A stretch of DNA of 64,000 bases from Morella rubra (lineage: Eukaryota > Streptophyta > Magnoliopsida > Fagales > Myricaceae), in the NCBI GenBank assembly GCA_003952965.2, contig CM025853.1, positions 14,989,540-15,053,539 of the forward strand. Direction: 5' to 3'. How positions within the stretch are numbered: the first letter of the stretch is position 1; each line of letters opens with the position of its first letter. Positions 11,551 through 21,993 of the stretch are shown here, in pieces. The translations under genes were made by a program, and so were the position numbers. Under the pieces are notes generated by a model. It worked only from the letters and a program-made list of their open reading frames with translations. It had not been told where the DNA came from and made no database searches.

Positions 11551-11940
11551 ATAATTGGGTAAAACATTCATATATGTCCTAATATTGTCAATAGAACAAA
11601 TTAAAATTAACAAATCCTAAAACCCTTAAAAACAAATTTATTTTTCTTGTTTTCTTAAACTTCTTAAACTTCTTAAACTTATTCAATTACAAACCCTAAA
11701 AACAACATATAATGGGAAAAACATTCAGCAATAATATATGTCCTAATATTTTCAATAGAACAAATTAAAATTAAAAATCCTAAAAACCCTTAAAAACAAA
11801 TTTATTTTTCTTGTTTTCTTAAACTTCCCAAATTTATTCAATTACAAACCCTAAAAAACAACAAATAATGGAAAAAAACATTCAGCAATAATATATATCC
11901 TAATATTTTCAATAGAACAAATTGAAATTAACAAATTTAG
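11551..11940. repeat. Tandem repeat, about 2.5 units of ~157 bp, in hAT leader
   Basis: Units starting near 11,551, 11,709 and 11,866 share the same order of motifs: a TAATGGGAAAAACATTC-like block, TCCTAATATT, CAATAGAACAAATT, then TTTCTTGTTTTCTTAAACTT and CAATTACAAACCCTAAAAA. The third unit stops after the AACAAATT block. They lie upstream of the transposase start on the minus strand. Confidence 0.75.
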
Positions 11941-12015
11941 TGATTTTTAACATAACTAAACAAATCCTTGCACAGTTGCACTTGACAGACACCACACGGC
12001 ACTCGGGCAGAATCC

Positions 12016-12170
12016 TTGTAGGGCGCAGCATCGTGGTCAGAAGGAGAAGGAGGGGAGGGAGGGAGAGAGAGAGACTCGCAGGCGGGGGGGGGGAGGGGCG
12101 GGAGACAGGCTTGCGGGGGGGGGTGGGGAATTTCAGATCTGCTCGGTCGGGGGGGGGGGGGGGGGGGGTT
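12016..12170. repeat. G-rich tract in hAT 5' region
   Basis: The plus strand is very G-rich, with several runs of 4-10 G and one long G run near 12,151-12,168 separated by short loops. This is strong G-quadruplex-type composition inside the transposon leader. Homopolymer length is likely inexact in the assembly. Confidence 0.7.
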
Positions 12171-12239
12171 ATACAACTAACTTATTAAGGGCAGCAAAAC
12201 GCACAGTTTTGCTAAAAAAAAAAAAAACCCAAAAACAAA

Positions 12240-12401
12240 ACCCGGTGTCGGTACCCGGAACTCGGTGTCGGGTAACCCTGGAACCGGGACCGGCACCGGG
12301 TTTTGTTAAAAACTTCAAACCGGCACCGGCACCGGTGAAGCCGGGTACCGACAACCCGGTGCGGTGCCACCGGAATTTTTCGGTGGCACTGAACAGCCCT
12401 A
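12240..12401. promoter_or_regulatory. hAT right subterminal repeats
   Basis: Repeated CCGGCACCGG, CCCGG and CCGGTG motifs fill the last 160 bp before the terminal inverted repeat. A matching cluster lies at 8,520-8,660 at the other end. Such subterminal clusters are transposase-binding sites in hAT elements; the role here is inferred. Confidence 0.65.
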
Positions 12402-12409
12402 CTAAAGGG

Positions 12410-13621
12410 TAAGAACCCTTTCCTGGCATCCTGCATGCTATACCGTACCAATATCTTGTCAATGTAATGGGCTTGTGAAAGCCCTAAAAGCCTATTTTCT
12501 CGATTTCTAAACACTTTGATCCTAAGAATGTAGGATGTTTCTCCAAGGTCTTTTATTGAAAAATGATTCGCTAACCATATTTTCACTGATGAAATTGCAC
12601 CGATGTCATTCCCTATGAATAGAATATCATCAACATAAAGAATAAGGAACATTACTGAACTCCCACTAATCTTCTTGTAAATACAAGATTCATCTATGTT
12701 TTGTGAGAAACCAAACGATTTGATCATCTCATCAAAATGAATGTTCCAGCAACATGATGCCTATTTTAGTCCATTAATGGACTTGTTTAGTTTGCACACT
12801 TTAGATTCTTGTCAAGAGAAAGAAACCTTTAGGTTGTTCCATATAAATCTCCTCTTGGATGTACCCATTCAGAAATGCGATTTTCACATACATCTGCCAT
12901 ATCTCATAATCATAATGAGCGGTGATTGACAATAGGATTCCAATGGATTTTATCATCGCTATAGGTGAAAAGGTTTCCTCATAGTCAATGCCATGTTTTC
13001 TAGTATAACCTTTCGCAACCAGCCTAGCTTTGCAGGTCTCTACCTCTCCAGTAGGTCCTCATTTTCTTTTGAATACCCATTTACAACCTATAGGCTTAAT
13101 GCCTTATGGTTGATCAACAAAGGGTCTAGACCTCATTGGAGTACATGGAGTCCATTTCTGATTCTATTGCTATCTTCCAGTGTGCTGCATCTTTGTCACT
13201 GATAGCCTCTTGGTAAGTATATGGATCATCATCCAACCCCTCCGATTGCATTTGACAAATCTCATTTATCATGGTATATCTAACTGGAGGTTTATGAATT
13301 CTTTTATCACATTGAGGCTCTTGAGTTCTGAACTCTTCAGACTCATTAGTGGGTATCCCTTTCATCAATCTTATTTGCCATAGTTTCTGGTTCAGATGAT
13401 TGTTCGTCAAGAACAATCTTGCCTTTTCCATCACTTAGGCTGTACTCATCTTCCAGGAATATCGCATTCCTACTAACAATTACCTTCTGATCCTTTTGGT
13501 TATAAAAGTAATAACCAATTGATCTTTTGGGGTAGCCCACAAATAAACATATTTCAATCCTTGACTCTAGCTTCTCCACGTCAAACTTTTTAACGTGAGT
13601 TGGGCATCCCCATACTCTCAA
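12410..13621 (-). pseudogene. Copia-1 reverse transcriptase region (copy A)
   Basis: Minus-strand relic. The catalytic YVDD box appears in LILYVDDILFIGND (around 12,630), with DLGETSYIL downstream. Upstream pieces at 13,126-13,434 and 13,346-13,621 include the VGYPKRSIGYYFYN segment between integrase and reverse transcriptase. Fossil pol with several breaks; no host function. Confidence 0.75.
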
Positions 13622-13835
13622 GTGTTTCAGACTTGACTTTTTGCCAGTTCATAACTCATATGGAGTATTAGGAATGGACTTAGTGGATATCCTATTTAAA
13701 ATATAAACAGCTCTCTCTAAGGCATATCCCCAAAAATAAACAGGTAATTGTGACATGCTCATCATTGACCGAACCATATATAATAGTGTTTGATTTCTTA
13801 TTTCTGCAACACCATTATGTAGCAGGAGGAGTCAA

Positions 13836-14159
13836 CTAAGATATGATGCATCTTTCTCTAAGATGAGTTTGAAAATCTCTAGAGAGATATTCTCCTCCTC
13901 TATTAGACCAGAATATCTTAATATTCCTTTCCAGTTGATTCTCAACTTCACTCTGAAATTCTTTGAACTTTTTAATGGATTCAGACTTGTGTTTCATCAA
14001 GTATACATAACCATACTTGGAATAATCATCAATAAAAGTGATGAAGTATGAGAATCCTCCTCTGGCTATGTGGTTAAAAGGACCACATACATCAGTGTGA
14101 ACTAACTCTAACAACTCTGTGGCTTTAGTTCCTTTCCCTTTAAAAGGATTCTTGGTCAT
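13836..14159 (-). pseudogene. Copia-1 integrase core (copy A)
   Basis: Minus-strand relic of the retroviral-type integrase core: HTDVCGPF and FITFIDDYSKYGYVYL carry the first two acidic positions and RGGEYLS follows. Part of the broken copia-1 pol. Confidence 0.8.
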
Positions 14160-14782
14160 CTTTCCATGAAAGCAAGGCTCACATATTGATAAGGCTCAAC
14201 CTTCAAAAGGTCTAATGGTCCATCCCTTAGTAATTTGTTAATCTTATCCAGATAAGCATGACCAAGTCTTAGATGCCACAAGTAAGTGGGATTGACATCC
14301 CTCTTCCTTTTGAGAGTTTTCACACTAGTATCAACATCATTCTCTATATTATTCATAGAGTCTACAACATTTTCCAAAATATAAAGACAATCCATCATAG
14401 TACCAGAAGCAATAAATTGATTTTGAAACTTAATACCAAGTTTAGAATTAAAAACAAGTGAATATCCAAACATCCCAAGTTTTGAAACAGAAATTAAGTT
14501 TCTACGACATTTCGGTACGTGTAGACAATCTTCTAAAATTAAAACTTTGTCCCGTTGTAGACTTAGATGAAAAGATCCTATGGCAGTCGCTGCAACACAT
14601 GCAGTCATCCCCATCTTTAGGATGACTTCCCCTTCATCTAGTCTCCGAGTTTCTTTAAATTCCTGCAACATATTGCAGATATGAGACGTTGTGCCTGAAT
14701 CAACACACCATGAATTTAATGGACCATCTATCAAATTCATCTCAATGAAAAGCATACCTTCAGTAGGCTTCTTTTGCTTCAA
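14156..14782 (-). pseudogene. Copia-1 protease and pre-integrase region (copy A)
   Basis: Minus-strand relic. WCVDSGTTSHIC is the aspartic protease active-site region (D-S-G) of copia elements. LWHLRLGHAYLDKI is the pre-integrase zinc-binding motif. A CCHC-type knuckle (CFHCGKPRHWKRNC) lies just upstream around 14,800-14,840. Confidence 0.8.
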
Positions 14783-14921
14783 AGAAGCAAGATATACACG
14801 ACAATTCCTTTTCCAATGTCTAGGTTTGCCGCAGTGGAAACAATTTCCCTTTGCTTTCTTATCTGCCTCACTCTTGTCCTCCTTCTTTGCCTTTTAGCTA
14901 GGCTGAGACCTTTTCTTTTTC

Positions 14922-15491
14922 TTAAACTTCTTGCCTTTGGGGTTTTATTCCTGAGGCAGAGGTGACCTTTGGCTTGTCCATGATCATCAGAGAACCTTTC
15001 TCCTTTTTGATGAGTTCTTCAATTGCTTGCAACATATTGAGCAGCTCGGACAGAGTCACTACCATCTTGTTCATATTATAGTTTAATACGAGCTGGTTGA
15101 ACGACTCAAGCAAAGATGCCAATATCGCTCCAACCTTGGTCTCACCATCAATTTTTGCACCTAGTGTCTCCAGTTCTGTGATGTAAGATATCATCTTCAT
15201 GACATGTTCCCGAACTGGAGTACCTTCCATCATCTTGGTGGTCATCAGCAACTTCATAACTTGCTGGTGTGGATAATGACTTTGCTCTTCGAATAGCTCT
15301 TGGAGATATCCCAATATCTCTTTTGTTGTAACTATGCTTTCACATTGCTTTTGCAGTAGGTTGGACATAGACGCCAACATATAGCAGCGAGCTAATTCAT
15401 CCGCTTCATTCCACTTTTCAAAATTAGCTCTTGGTTCTGGAGTAGAGAAATCCCTAAAAGGAGAGAGTGACATAAATCCCTTAGGAGGCAA
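14922..15491 (-). pseudogene. Copia-1 gag (copy A)
   Basis: A 189-residue minus-strand frame of the UBN2-type copia gag: WNEADELARCYMLASMSN, ILGYLQELFEEQS and the MTTKMMEGTPVREHVMKM motif typical of the family. It stands first in the element order. The leader region continues to about 15,700 without an LTR. Confidence 0.8.
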
Positions 15492-15709
15492 GACATTTGT
15501 GTTGCTATTCTATTCTGTTGCTATTCTATTCTTAATCACTAGAGCTTTGGATTGGATCGGATCGTGAAGCGGGTTTAAATTTGTGGATTCCCGAATTACT
15601 ATATCAAGGTAAGTAATTGAATCCGCAATTGCAATTATAATCCTGATTGATGTTTTGTAGAAAACATGTTATTTATTTAGTTTAATTCCGCATAAACTAT
15701 CATGAGTAG

Positions 15710-16044
15710 CCATCATACATCTCCTTACGATCGTATAGCCATGGCCTCCCCAATAATATGTGGCACGCTTTCATTGGTAATACATCACACCACACTGCAT
15801 CCTGGAACTTATCTCCCCACGAAAAAGAGATCAAACATCACTTCTCTACTGGAATAGAGGTATCATCGATCCAGCTGACAAAATATGGTTTGATGTGAGG
15901 CTCAGGCTTGAGTTTCAGCTCTGTCACCAAATCTTGTGACACTATATTCTTGCTGTTGCCGTTGTCAATAATAAGATTCATTGAGCGATTCCGGAACTCC
16001 ACCCTTGCGTGAAAGATATTTGTTCGTAGCCATGAGTCCTCCAT
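15710..16044 (-). pseudogene. Gypsy-A aspartic protease relic (copy A)
   Basis: Minus-strand relic with NLIIDNGNSKNIVSQDLV, the plant gypsy retropepsin segment, followed by a LLGRPWLYD motif. Belongs to gypsy-A. Confidence 0.7.
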
Positions 16045-16207
16045 ATCATTCGTTTGTTTATTTCCTGCAAGAATTCTACGTATAACACAAATAGGAAGAT
16101 TAGAACCTTCTAACTCTATTGCTTTCTTCTCCTCGTCATTCTTTGTTGGAAAGGCTTCTGCGAGTTTGGAGACAGTTGGTGGTGCTGCTGCAATTACTTC
16201 ATCTTCT

Positions 16208-17318
16208 TCACAAACCAGAGCAAATTTCTGATTTTTTTGTAGGACAAACTACTGCAAAATGGCCCTTGCCTCCACATTTGTAACACTCTGGTTGTCCAAA
16301 TTCCTTTTCAGAAACTCCTTTGCCCTTAGCGACGTCTCTGTCAGCAGCTTTCTCACCCATCTGCCCACGAGTAGTTTGTGTTTCAGGTCTCACAAAGCTA
16401 CGAGGTTGAAATGGCATACCTCGATTTGAGGTAGTGCCAAATTGTCCCCTTTGATTTACCCATTTGAATTGGGCCTCCACCTTGAGAGCTAGCTGGAAGG
16501 TTTCTTCAAGGCTAAACATCCGTGTTGTAAGTAGTTCTATGCGAATATCTTCACGAAGTCCAGCTTTATAGCGCGTCAAGGATTGCCTCTCCATCTCTAT
16601 AACTCCACTTCTAACAGTAAGTTCATGGAACTTGGCAGTATATTCCTCCACCGTGAGTGTGCCTTGTCGATGAGTCAATAAATCTTCAAACAACGTCTCT
16701 TCGTAATCCAAGGGAAGTAACTTCTCCTTGAGCCGTAACTTCATCTCTTCCCAATCTGAAATGGGAGGTTGACGAAGTCAACGGAGCTGGTCTTCAATGC
16801 TATGCCACCATATACGTGCTTGACCCTTCAGCTTCATCTTTACGAATCGCACCTTCCTTTCATTGGCCATGTTGAACCATTCAAAATAATTTTCTAACGA
16901 CATGAGCCCACTGCCCATCCTGAAAATTGTTAGGCTCCAATGCACCTGAAAAATCAGATACGTCAACCCGAACACGTTTTGCTGCATCAACTAAAACTTC
17001 ATAACCATGATTGGGAGGCCAAGGATAGTGATCAAAAAAATTGCCAGCACGTGGAGGTTGAAAGTTGTCGCCGTAAAGACCTCTTGGAGGTTGAATTGGT
17101 GGTGGTTGCTGATTTTCTTGTTGGGCTTCTTGGTTGTTAGGATTTTCTGCCTCGCCATTATCTTCTGCATTGCCCTGTTGTGCAGGAAAAAGTCTCTCCC
17201 AAATAGCATCCATGCGCTGTGATAAAGCACCAAGTTGAGTGACTAATTCTTGCAACATGTCGTTACGTTGGGCTCGGTTAGGATTACCGTTGTAAGAACG
17301 GCCACTGCGAGTACTCAT
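16208..17318 (-). pseudogene. Gypsy-A gag with CCHC knuckle (copy A)
   Basis: Minus-strand gag relic. The N-terminal piece (17,318-16,881) begins MSTRSGRSYNGNPNR and has a Q/P/N-rich linker. A retrotransposon-gag core follows with FEWFNMANERKVRFVKMKL and ARIWWHSIEDQL (16,778-16,990), then TVEEYTAKFHELTVRSG. The end carries the zinc knuckle CYKCGGKGHFAVVCP (about 16,250). Broken in a few places. Confidence 0.8.
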
Positions 17319-17358
17319 TGTAACTATGGAAGAATGGAGTACCAGGAAAGAAAGGGAA

Positions 17359-17370
17359 GCTCTGATACCA
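17359..17370 (-). other. Primer-binding site of gypsy-A (initiator tRNA-Met type)
   Basis: Minus strand reads TGGTATCAGAGC, complementary to the 3' end of initiator tRNA-Met, four bases inside the LTR end at 17,375. Confidence 0.8.
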
Positions 17371-17374
17371 AAAT

Positions 17375-17851
17375 TGATGCAGGGGAAGTAATGGAAAGGA
17401 TGAGTGGTTTCTCACACACTCACCTGTGGAATCTCACCAAAATAGGAAGTTTCTCACTTCAAACAAATTTGACTTTCATAATCTTGCTCTGCCTTTATTG
17501 AATAATCAACTCCTCCTTTATAGACTAGGAGGTTATAAAAACAAGGAATTCAAATAACAGGATAAACAAACTGGGCTAAACACCAGCTAACAATCAGCAA
17601 GAAATCTGGAAATATGAAATTTAAATTGGCAGAGAATTTGTAATTGTCAAGATCCCCATCAGAGAGAGAAGAGAGGTCATTGGCGGCAGCTCAATGTGGC
17701 AACCAGCAAGAAGCCTGAACCTGGACAGTGACAGAGAGAGATCGGGGCTGCCAGGGCGCAGCGGGGGAGACTCGGGAGAAGAATGGGAGGGAAGATAAGA
17801 GGTACCTGGGTCAAAACGCACGTTTTGGGCCAGGTCAAATTTTTTTTTTTG
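17375..17851 (-). repeat. Gypsy-A 5' LTR, right part lost to MULE insertion (copy A)
   Basis: On the minus strand it ends ...CCTGCATCA next to the primer site and carries a TATA-like CTATAAAGGAGG near 17,520. Its own start is not visible; the MULE begins at about 17,852. The remainder might lie right of 29,428 but I could not confirm this. Confidence 0.55.
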
Positions 17852-18547
17852 GGGGAAATTTGACTTTTAGTCATTAGATTTTTAACCCTTTTCATTTTTA
17901 GTCCTGCATTTTAATGGGTCCAAATTTTAGTCCATGATATTTCATCCATGGAAAATTCAGTCCATCCGTTACGTGCAGTCACTCTAACTAACAGAATCTT
18001 CATACACGTCAGCAATTCTCTACACGTTAGCATCCACTTTCCACGTTAGCAGGGACCATTTTATTTCATGCCCTAAACGACACATAGCTTGCATATCCAC
18101 TAAGATTAGATGCTGCGTTTTGCACCCACCCAAATTTTCCCCTGCAGCGACTATGTGTCTTCCTCCATTCGCGTGTCCCCTTCCATTCGCGTAATACACA
18201 CAAGCCCAAATTTCCCCAATCGCAACATCTTCAAACACAAAAACTCTATTGACACCCATTTTAGCAAGAAATCTCCACTTCCTTTAACAACACACGAACA
18301 ATTGAACCTCAGTCCACTTTTCCAGCAAACCCATTCGGTCTTCTTTGCGATTCGGTAGAAGCAGCAGCTTGGGAGCATTTTGGACGCAGCAATGGCGAGA
18401 GGTAGAGAAGTTTAAATGTTGATTCCACTTATGTATTAGTGTTTTTTGTTATTATGTGTGTGTGTGTATAAAAGGCAACACTTTTTGAACCCATTGTGTG
18501 AGACAGTGAGATAATGTTGTCTCTCTGTCTTTAAAAGGTCAAACAAA

Positions 18548-18709
18548 CACATAGAGGCATGACCCACATTGCAATAAAGTATTGGGTCAAGTATTTTTAA
18601 ACTGTGCATGATGTAGGTAAGACAAAGACCCTTTATTGTTATTGGTTTATTGTTGTTTTATAACACATAGATGCGAATAAATAAAAAATGTGGGTCATGC
18701 CTCTATGTG
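18548..18709. repeat. Perfect 23-bp inverted repeat (hairpin) in MULE leader (copy A)
   Basis: Arms at 18,548-18,570 and 18,687-18,709 are exact reverse complements (cacatagaggcatgaccc... / ...gggtcatgcctctatgtg), separated by 116 bp. The spacer has a weaker second pairing (aataaag...ggtc with gaccctttatt). A short GT repeat lies upstream at 18,458-18,469. Could be a tiny foldback element or a hairpin RNA source. Confidence 0.7.
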
Positions 18710-19116
18710 TGTGTATTGGCTTTTGTATTGTAGCGATTTTAATTGATATCTGTTAAGCCTTTATTGAAAGTCAAATTTATGGTTCCTTATTTCTAGTATC
18801 TATGTGGGTTTGGTGTTGGGATATCATCGAGAAGTTTTTATTTTTTAATTCAAGAGAATGTTGTTGGGATATTATGCACATGGTTTTGGTCCCTTACAAG
18901 ATCAAAGTTTGATTTTTTAGTCACTGAGTTTTGATTTTTTTCCACTTCCCTCTAATTCCCTTTAGTATAATTGCTTACAAAGCATCGATTAAATTTTCAG
19001 GTTTGCTGCTAATAATGGTATATCATGGCGGGCAGTTTTAGGCGGACTCAGCCAGATTTATGTGAAAGGCAAGGTAGATGAGGTCGGACAAAATGAGTGT
19101 GGATTATATGTGCATA

Positions 19117-19322
19117 ATGGAGTTTGAAACTTGTGTGAAAGGACTAGGGTACTATTCAGTGGGAGATTTGTGATATACTCTTGATGATGAGGATTGGGTT
19201 GGTGTAAAGGCACTGAAGGGAGACAAAGATATCATCAGACTGATCAATCTATCATTGGATGAAAATAGAGATGTGTTGAAAATATTTGTAGAGCACGATG
19301 TTGATGCTCCTGAGATTGTTCA
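19117..19322 (+). pseudogene. MULE transposase N-terminal domain relic (copy A)
   Basis: The frame from 19,117 reads MEFETCVKGLGYYSVGDL and, after an in-frame TGA at 19,171-19,173, YTLDDEDWVGVKALKGDKDI and VLKIFVEHDVDAPEIV. The pattern (GLRxLxxDxDI ... VxIFVEH) is that of the N-terminal PB1-like domain of plant MuDR-family transposases. A probable splice acceptor (ttttcag) lies near 19,001. Coding stops at 19,323 where the Sirevirus-like element begins. The catalytic domain is not found on the other side. Confidence 0.6.
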
Positions 19323-20044
19323 TGTAATTCCTAGGATTAAGGCAACCCAGGAGGAGGAGTGAATTTGGTTTCTAAACTTATTTGATTCTAACCTCCAAAA
19401 TCGTGTTTGTAAAGTAAAGACTAATTTAGCACAAGTATTAAGCAAATATTAATGCAACAAGCAAATAAGTGATAAATGTAAAGAGAAGGGATAGAGAATC
19501 AAACACAAGATTTTTAGGTGGTTCGGTAAACCCGCCTACATCCACCCATCAATCTTCTTTCCAAGTCTTGAGGTTTTCCCACTATCTTCCAAACAGTATA
19601 CACTCTAGTTTTCGGGTGCTAGAGAACCGTACAAGTGCTTTCTTGGGCTCAACACTCACAACCCAAGTGATTTTTCGGGCGCAACACTCACAGTCTGACC
19701 AACTTGAGATATACTTAACTTCTTCTTTAGTGAACAACTTTGCTAAAGGAATTAGTTCTTTTGCATAAGAAGATACAAGAATTAAACTTTCTCAAAGAAT
19801 GGACAAGAAAATGGAAATCTCTATCTCCTTTGATTCACACAATGACAAGGATGTGAAGATGTAATTTGTATGAATGATATATGAGAAATATAAAAAAGAA
19901 GGTTTAAGATCTTTCTCAAGCTATAGAAATGATATGTGGTCGTTCTCTAATGTTTTGAGGTCTTAAGAAGGTCCTTCAATGGGCCACATATCAAAACTAC
20001 CCATTTCTAGCCGTTAGGGGTCGATTTGACAATTTTACCATTGT

Positions 20045-20170
20045 ACCGATCGACCGCTTCATGTACCAATCGATCGCTTTAACTAGCCGTTGCCCAACGG
20101 TCATAAAATTTGAATGCTATTTTTGTCCTACGCACCCGGTCGACCGCTTCATGTAGAGGTCGACCGCTCA
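20045..20170. repeat. Repeated TCGACCGCTTCATGTA / GGTCGACC motifs in LTR (copy A)
   Basis: Four copies of a (G)TCGACCGCT-like motif, two followed by TCATGTA, lie in this stretch and include the palindrome GGTCGACC. CpG-containing palindromic repeats in the LTR are a known Sirevirus feature. The sister LTR keeps only one or two (near 26,200). Confidence 0.6.
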
Positions 20171-20739
20171 TCATCTGCTATAATTAAAAAGCTCATTTTT
20201 GACATTTTTGAAATCCCAATTTCAAAAACTAACTTCCCTAAAGTATAAGCAAGGCTTAGAGTTTATATAGGAATGATTTGAAAATACTTCAAGCACATTT
20301 TGTTGTTAAACTTGTGCTAATAAGATTATGCACAGTTTGAAAGATATGAAACTGTATCATTCAAATCTTTGTTAAAAGTGAAACTAGGAGTTAAAAGGTT
20401 ATACCTTATGGTCTTGAATCTTCACTTTTGAGCTCCTTGCATCTTCTTGATCTTCAATCTTTTTATTTTTGGCTCTTTGATAAAAATGTCTTTGTCTTTG
20501 AAGATGTCCATTTTTTAAACTTAATCCATTTATTGAAATCATCAAAATATCGATTGTGAACAAAAGCTAATAATCTCCCCATTTTTAATGATGACAATAA
20601 ATTGATACTTTTGGGATGACTCTGCATATCTTTTACAATTGGACAATCATTTGAAACTTGAGACAAAACATTAGTAGTCATTGGATTCATAAAAGGATAA
20701 TACAATCAATATTCATAATCCAATTCAAAAGAAGAATAT

Positions 20740-21993
20740 TGTTGGAAATATGCCCTCAAAACCAGTTATTAGAATATTATGAGATAATTATTTCTTTTAT
20801 CGTCACATATATTTATTACTTATTGGCTATAATGTTGTAACATGAAATGTTACACAGTTATATTGTTAAGTGAAATTGTAGAAAAGTCATGCCAATGATT
20901 AATGAATCAAAAGGTGGGGAGTATGACTTTTCGGTTCCTTGTTCACTTGACAGTTGTTCTAGATTGAGGTACATACCTTTGTACAAATAGGTCTACACTT
21001 GTTGTGCCTCTATTAAATAAGATGATGGACTCTTGAGGTAGTGACTTTAAGCAGACGAGTGGGTGCACTGTAAGAGTACATATGCATTGAACGAAATCAA
21101 ATATGAATACCTTCTAGAAGTGATCACTGATGTTAAGAAGGTATTCAACACAATTAATTTATTGTATCCTTAGACCTTAGAGGTTTATGCAGGTCTGTTT
21201 GTTGTGTACTTGTGGCTTAACCGAGTCATTTGGTGATGATCTTTCTAGGTCAAATATTTCAGACAACGTTGGGTCTTGTATCTGATAAATGAGCTTCTAT
21301 AAATGCTCAACAAGGAATCCACCAGTTTCTTTGTGAGACAGTATATCTGTATAGAGTTGGACTCGAAAAGAAATCACTGGCTAGTGGACTTTTGTGAAAA
21401 TATTTTTTCGAAATTAATATATATATTATATATTTATTTGTGAAAATATTTTAGAAATAATTTGAGAGTCCAACGAGTTACAGATTGTGAATTAAAAATT
21501 ATATGAGCTAGAGACTTAATTGGTGATATTATTCCGATCCTAGTAGCTCATATGGAATATAGTATGGTGGAAGGATATATAAACAAAGAATTGTTAGCAA
21601 AAGGGATTTCACGAAAATAGTCTCAATATCTTAGGGGTCAATTGTGATATGTTAATGGACGTGGTCACAATTTGTAGAAGCCCATAAATTCGAAATACAA
21701 AATATAAGGGAGTTAAAATAAAAAAAGAGTTTTTCATGATGATCCTACAGCCGAGATCTAAGATCTCTAAAGATCCCACATATAAGCACAGGAGAAGCTT
21801 TGAGTAAGCCATTATAAATAGCTCAAAACTTCAATTGAGAGATGAGAAGTCATTTTTGTGACAATCGTTCTCTCTCTAAAAACTCTCTCTCTCTCGACTT
21901 CTCTCTCAAGAACTGTGTGTGTGGATCTAAAGGAGGCAAAACGCTTGGGCTACTTGATTTCAACGATCCAAATTTCCGCTGCGCAATCTTACA
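20740..21993 (+). mobile_element. Solo copia LTR with 5-bp target duplication (copy A)
   Basis: A 1,254-bp solo LTR from TGTTGGAAATATGCCCTC to ...GCGCAATCTTACA. It is flanked by AATAT at 20,735-20,739 and 21,994-21,998. The sister LTR keeps the uninterrupted site (GGAGAATATATAGTC near 26,800). Same family as the copia-1 LTR. A solo LTR arises by recombination between the two LTRs of a complete element. Confidence 0.85.

Larger units (their letters stand above)
8507..12401 (-). mobile_element. hAT DNA transposon, near-complete, with perfect 8-bp target duplication
   Basis: The element is 3,895 bp. Left end TAGGGCTGTTCAAC and right end (reverse complement) TAGGGCTGTTCAGTG form short terminal inverted repeats. 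Both subterminal zones are packed with CCGG-type motifs (ccggcaccgg, ccggttttggcc), the expected transposase-binding region. A minus-strand BED-finger transposase occupies 11,254-9,072. The flanks carry identical CTAAAGGG. It lies in the reverse-transcriptase part of copia-1. Perfect duplications and a mostly readable transposase suggest a fairly recent insertion. The 90 bp at its right end appear again at 40,314-40,403. Confidence 0.9.
6513..15700 (-). mobile_element. Copia-1: broken Ty1/copia element, 3' LTR present, 5' LTR missing
   Basis: Fossil copia element on the minus strand. In its own order: gag (about 15,491-14,922), protease and pre-integrase (14,782-14,156), integrase (14,159-13,836), reverse transcriptase (about 13,620-12,410, continued beyond the inserted hAT), RNase H end (8,498-7,900), polypurine tract (7,747-7,763) and 3' LTR (7,746-6,513). 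A 3.9-kb hAT sits inside it at 8,507-12,401. The 5' side ends near 15,700 against gypsy coding sequence without LTR or primer site. It carries several breaks and is not functional. It was inserted next to the phosphatase pseudogene exon. Confidence 0.8.
15700..17851 (-). mobile_element. Gypsy-A: broken Ty3/gypsy element, 5' LTR, gag and protease only (copy A)
   Basis: Minus-strand gypsy fossil: LTR from about 17,851 to 17,375, primer site 17,370-17,359, gag from 17,318 to about 16,208, protease from 16,044 to about 15,710. The copia-1 fossil abuts it at about 15,700, where the retropepsin-downstream LLGRPWLYDRKEMYDGY segment stops. A MULE cuts the LTR at 17,852. Reverse transcriptase and integrase are not present here. 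Several breaks. Confidence 0.75.

Noticed and set aside
11640-11860. Interstitial telomere repeat (AAACCCT motifs)
   Set aside because: The motif occurs only once per ~157-bp unit and is not in tandem heptamers.
17359-17370. tRNA-Met-like sequence
   Set aside because: Only 12 bases complementary to the tRNA 3' end next to an LTR: a primer-binding site, not a tRNA gene. Same for 25,505-25,516 and 38,549-38,560.
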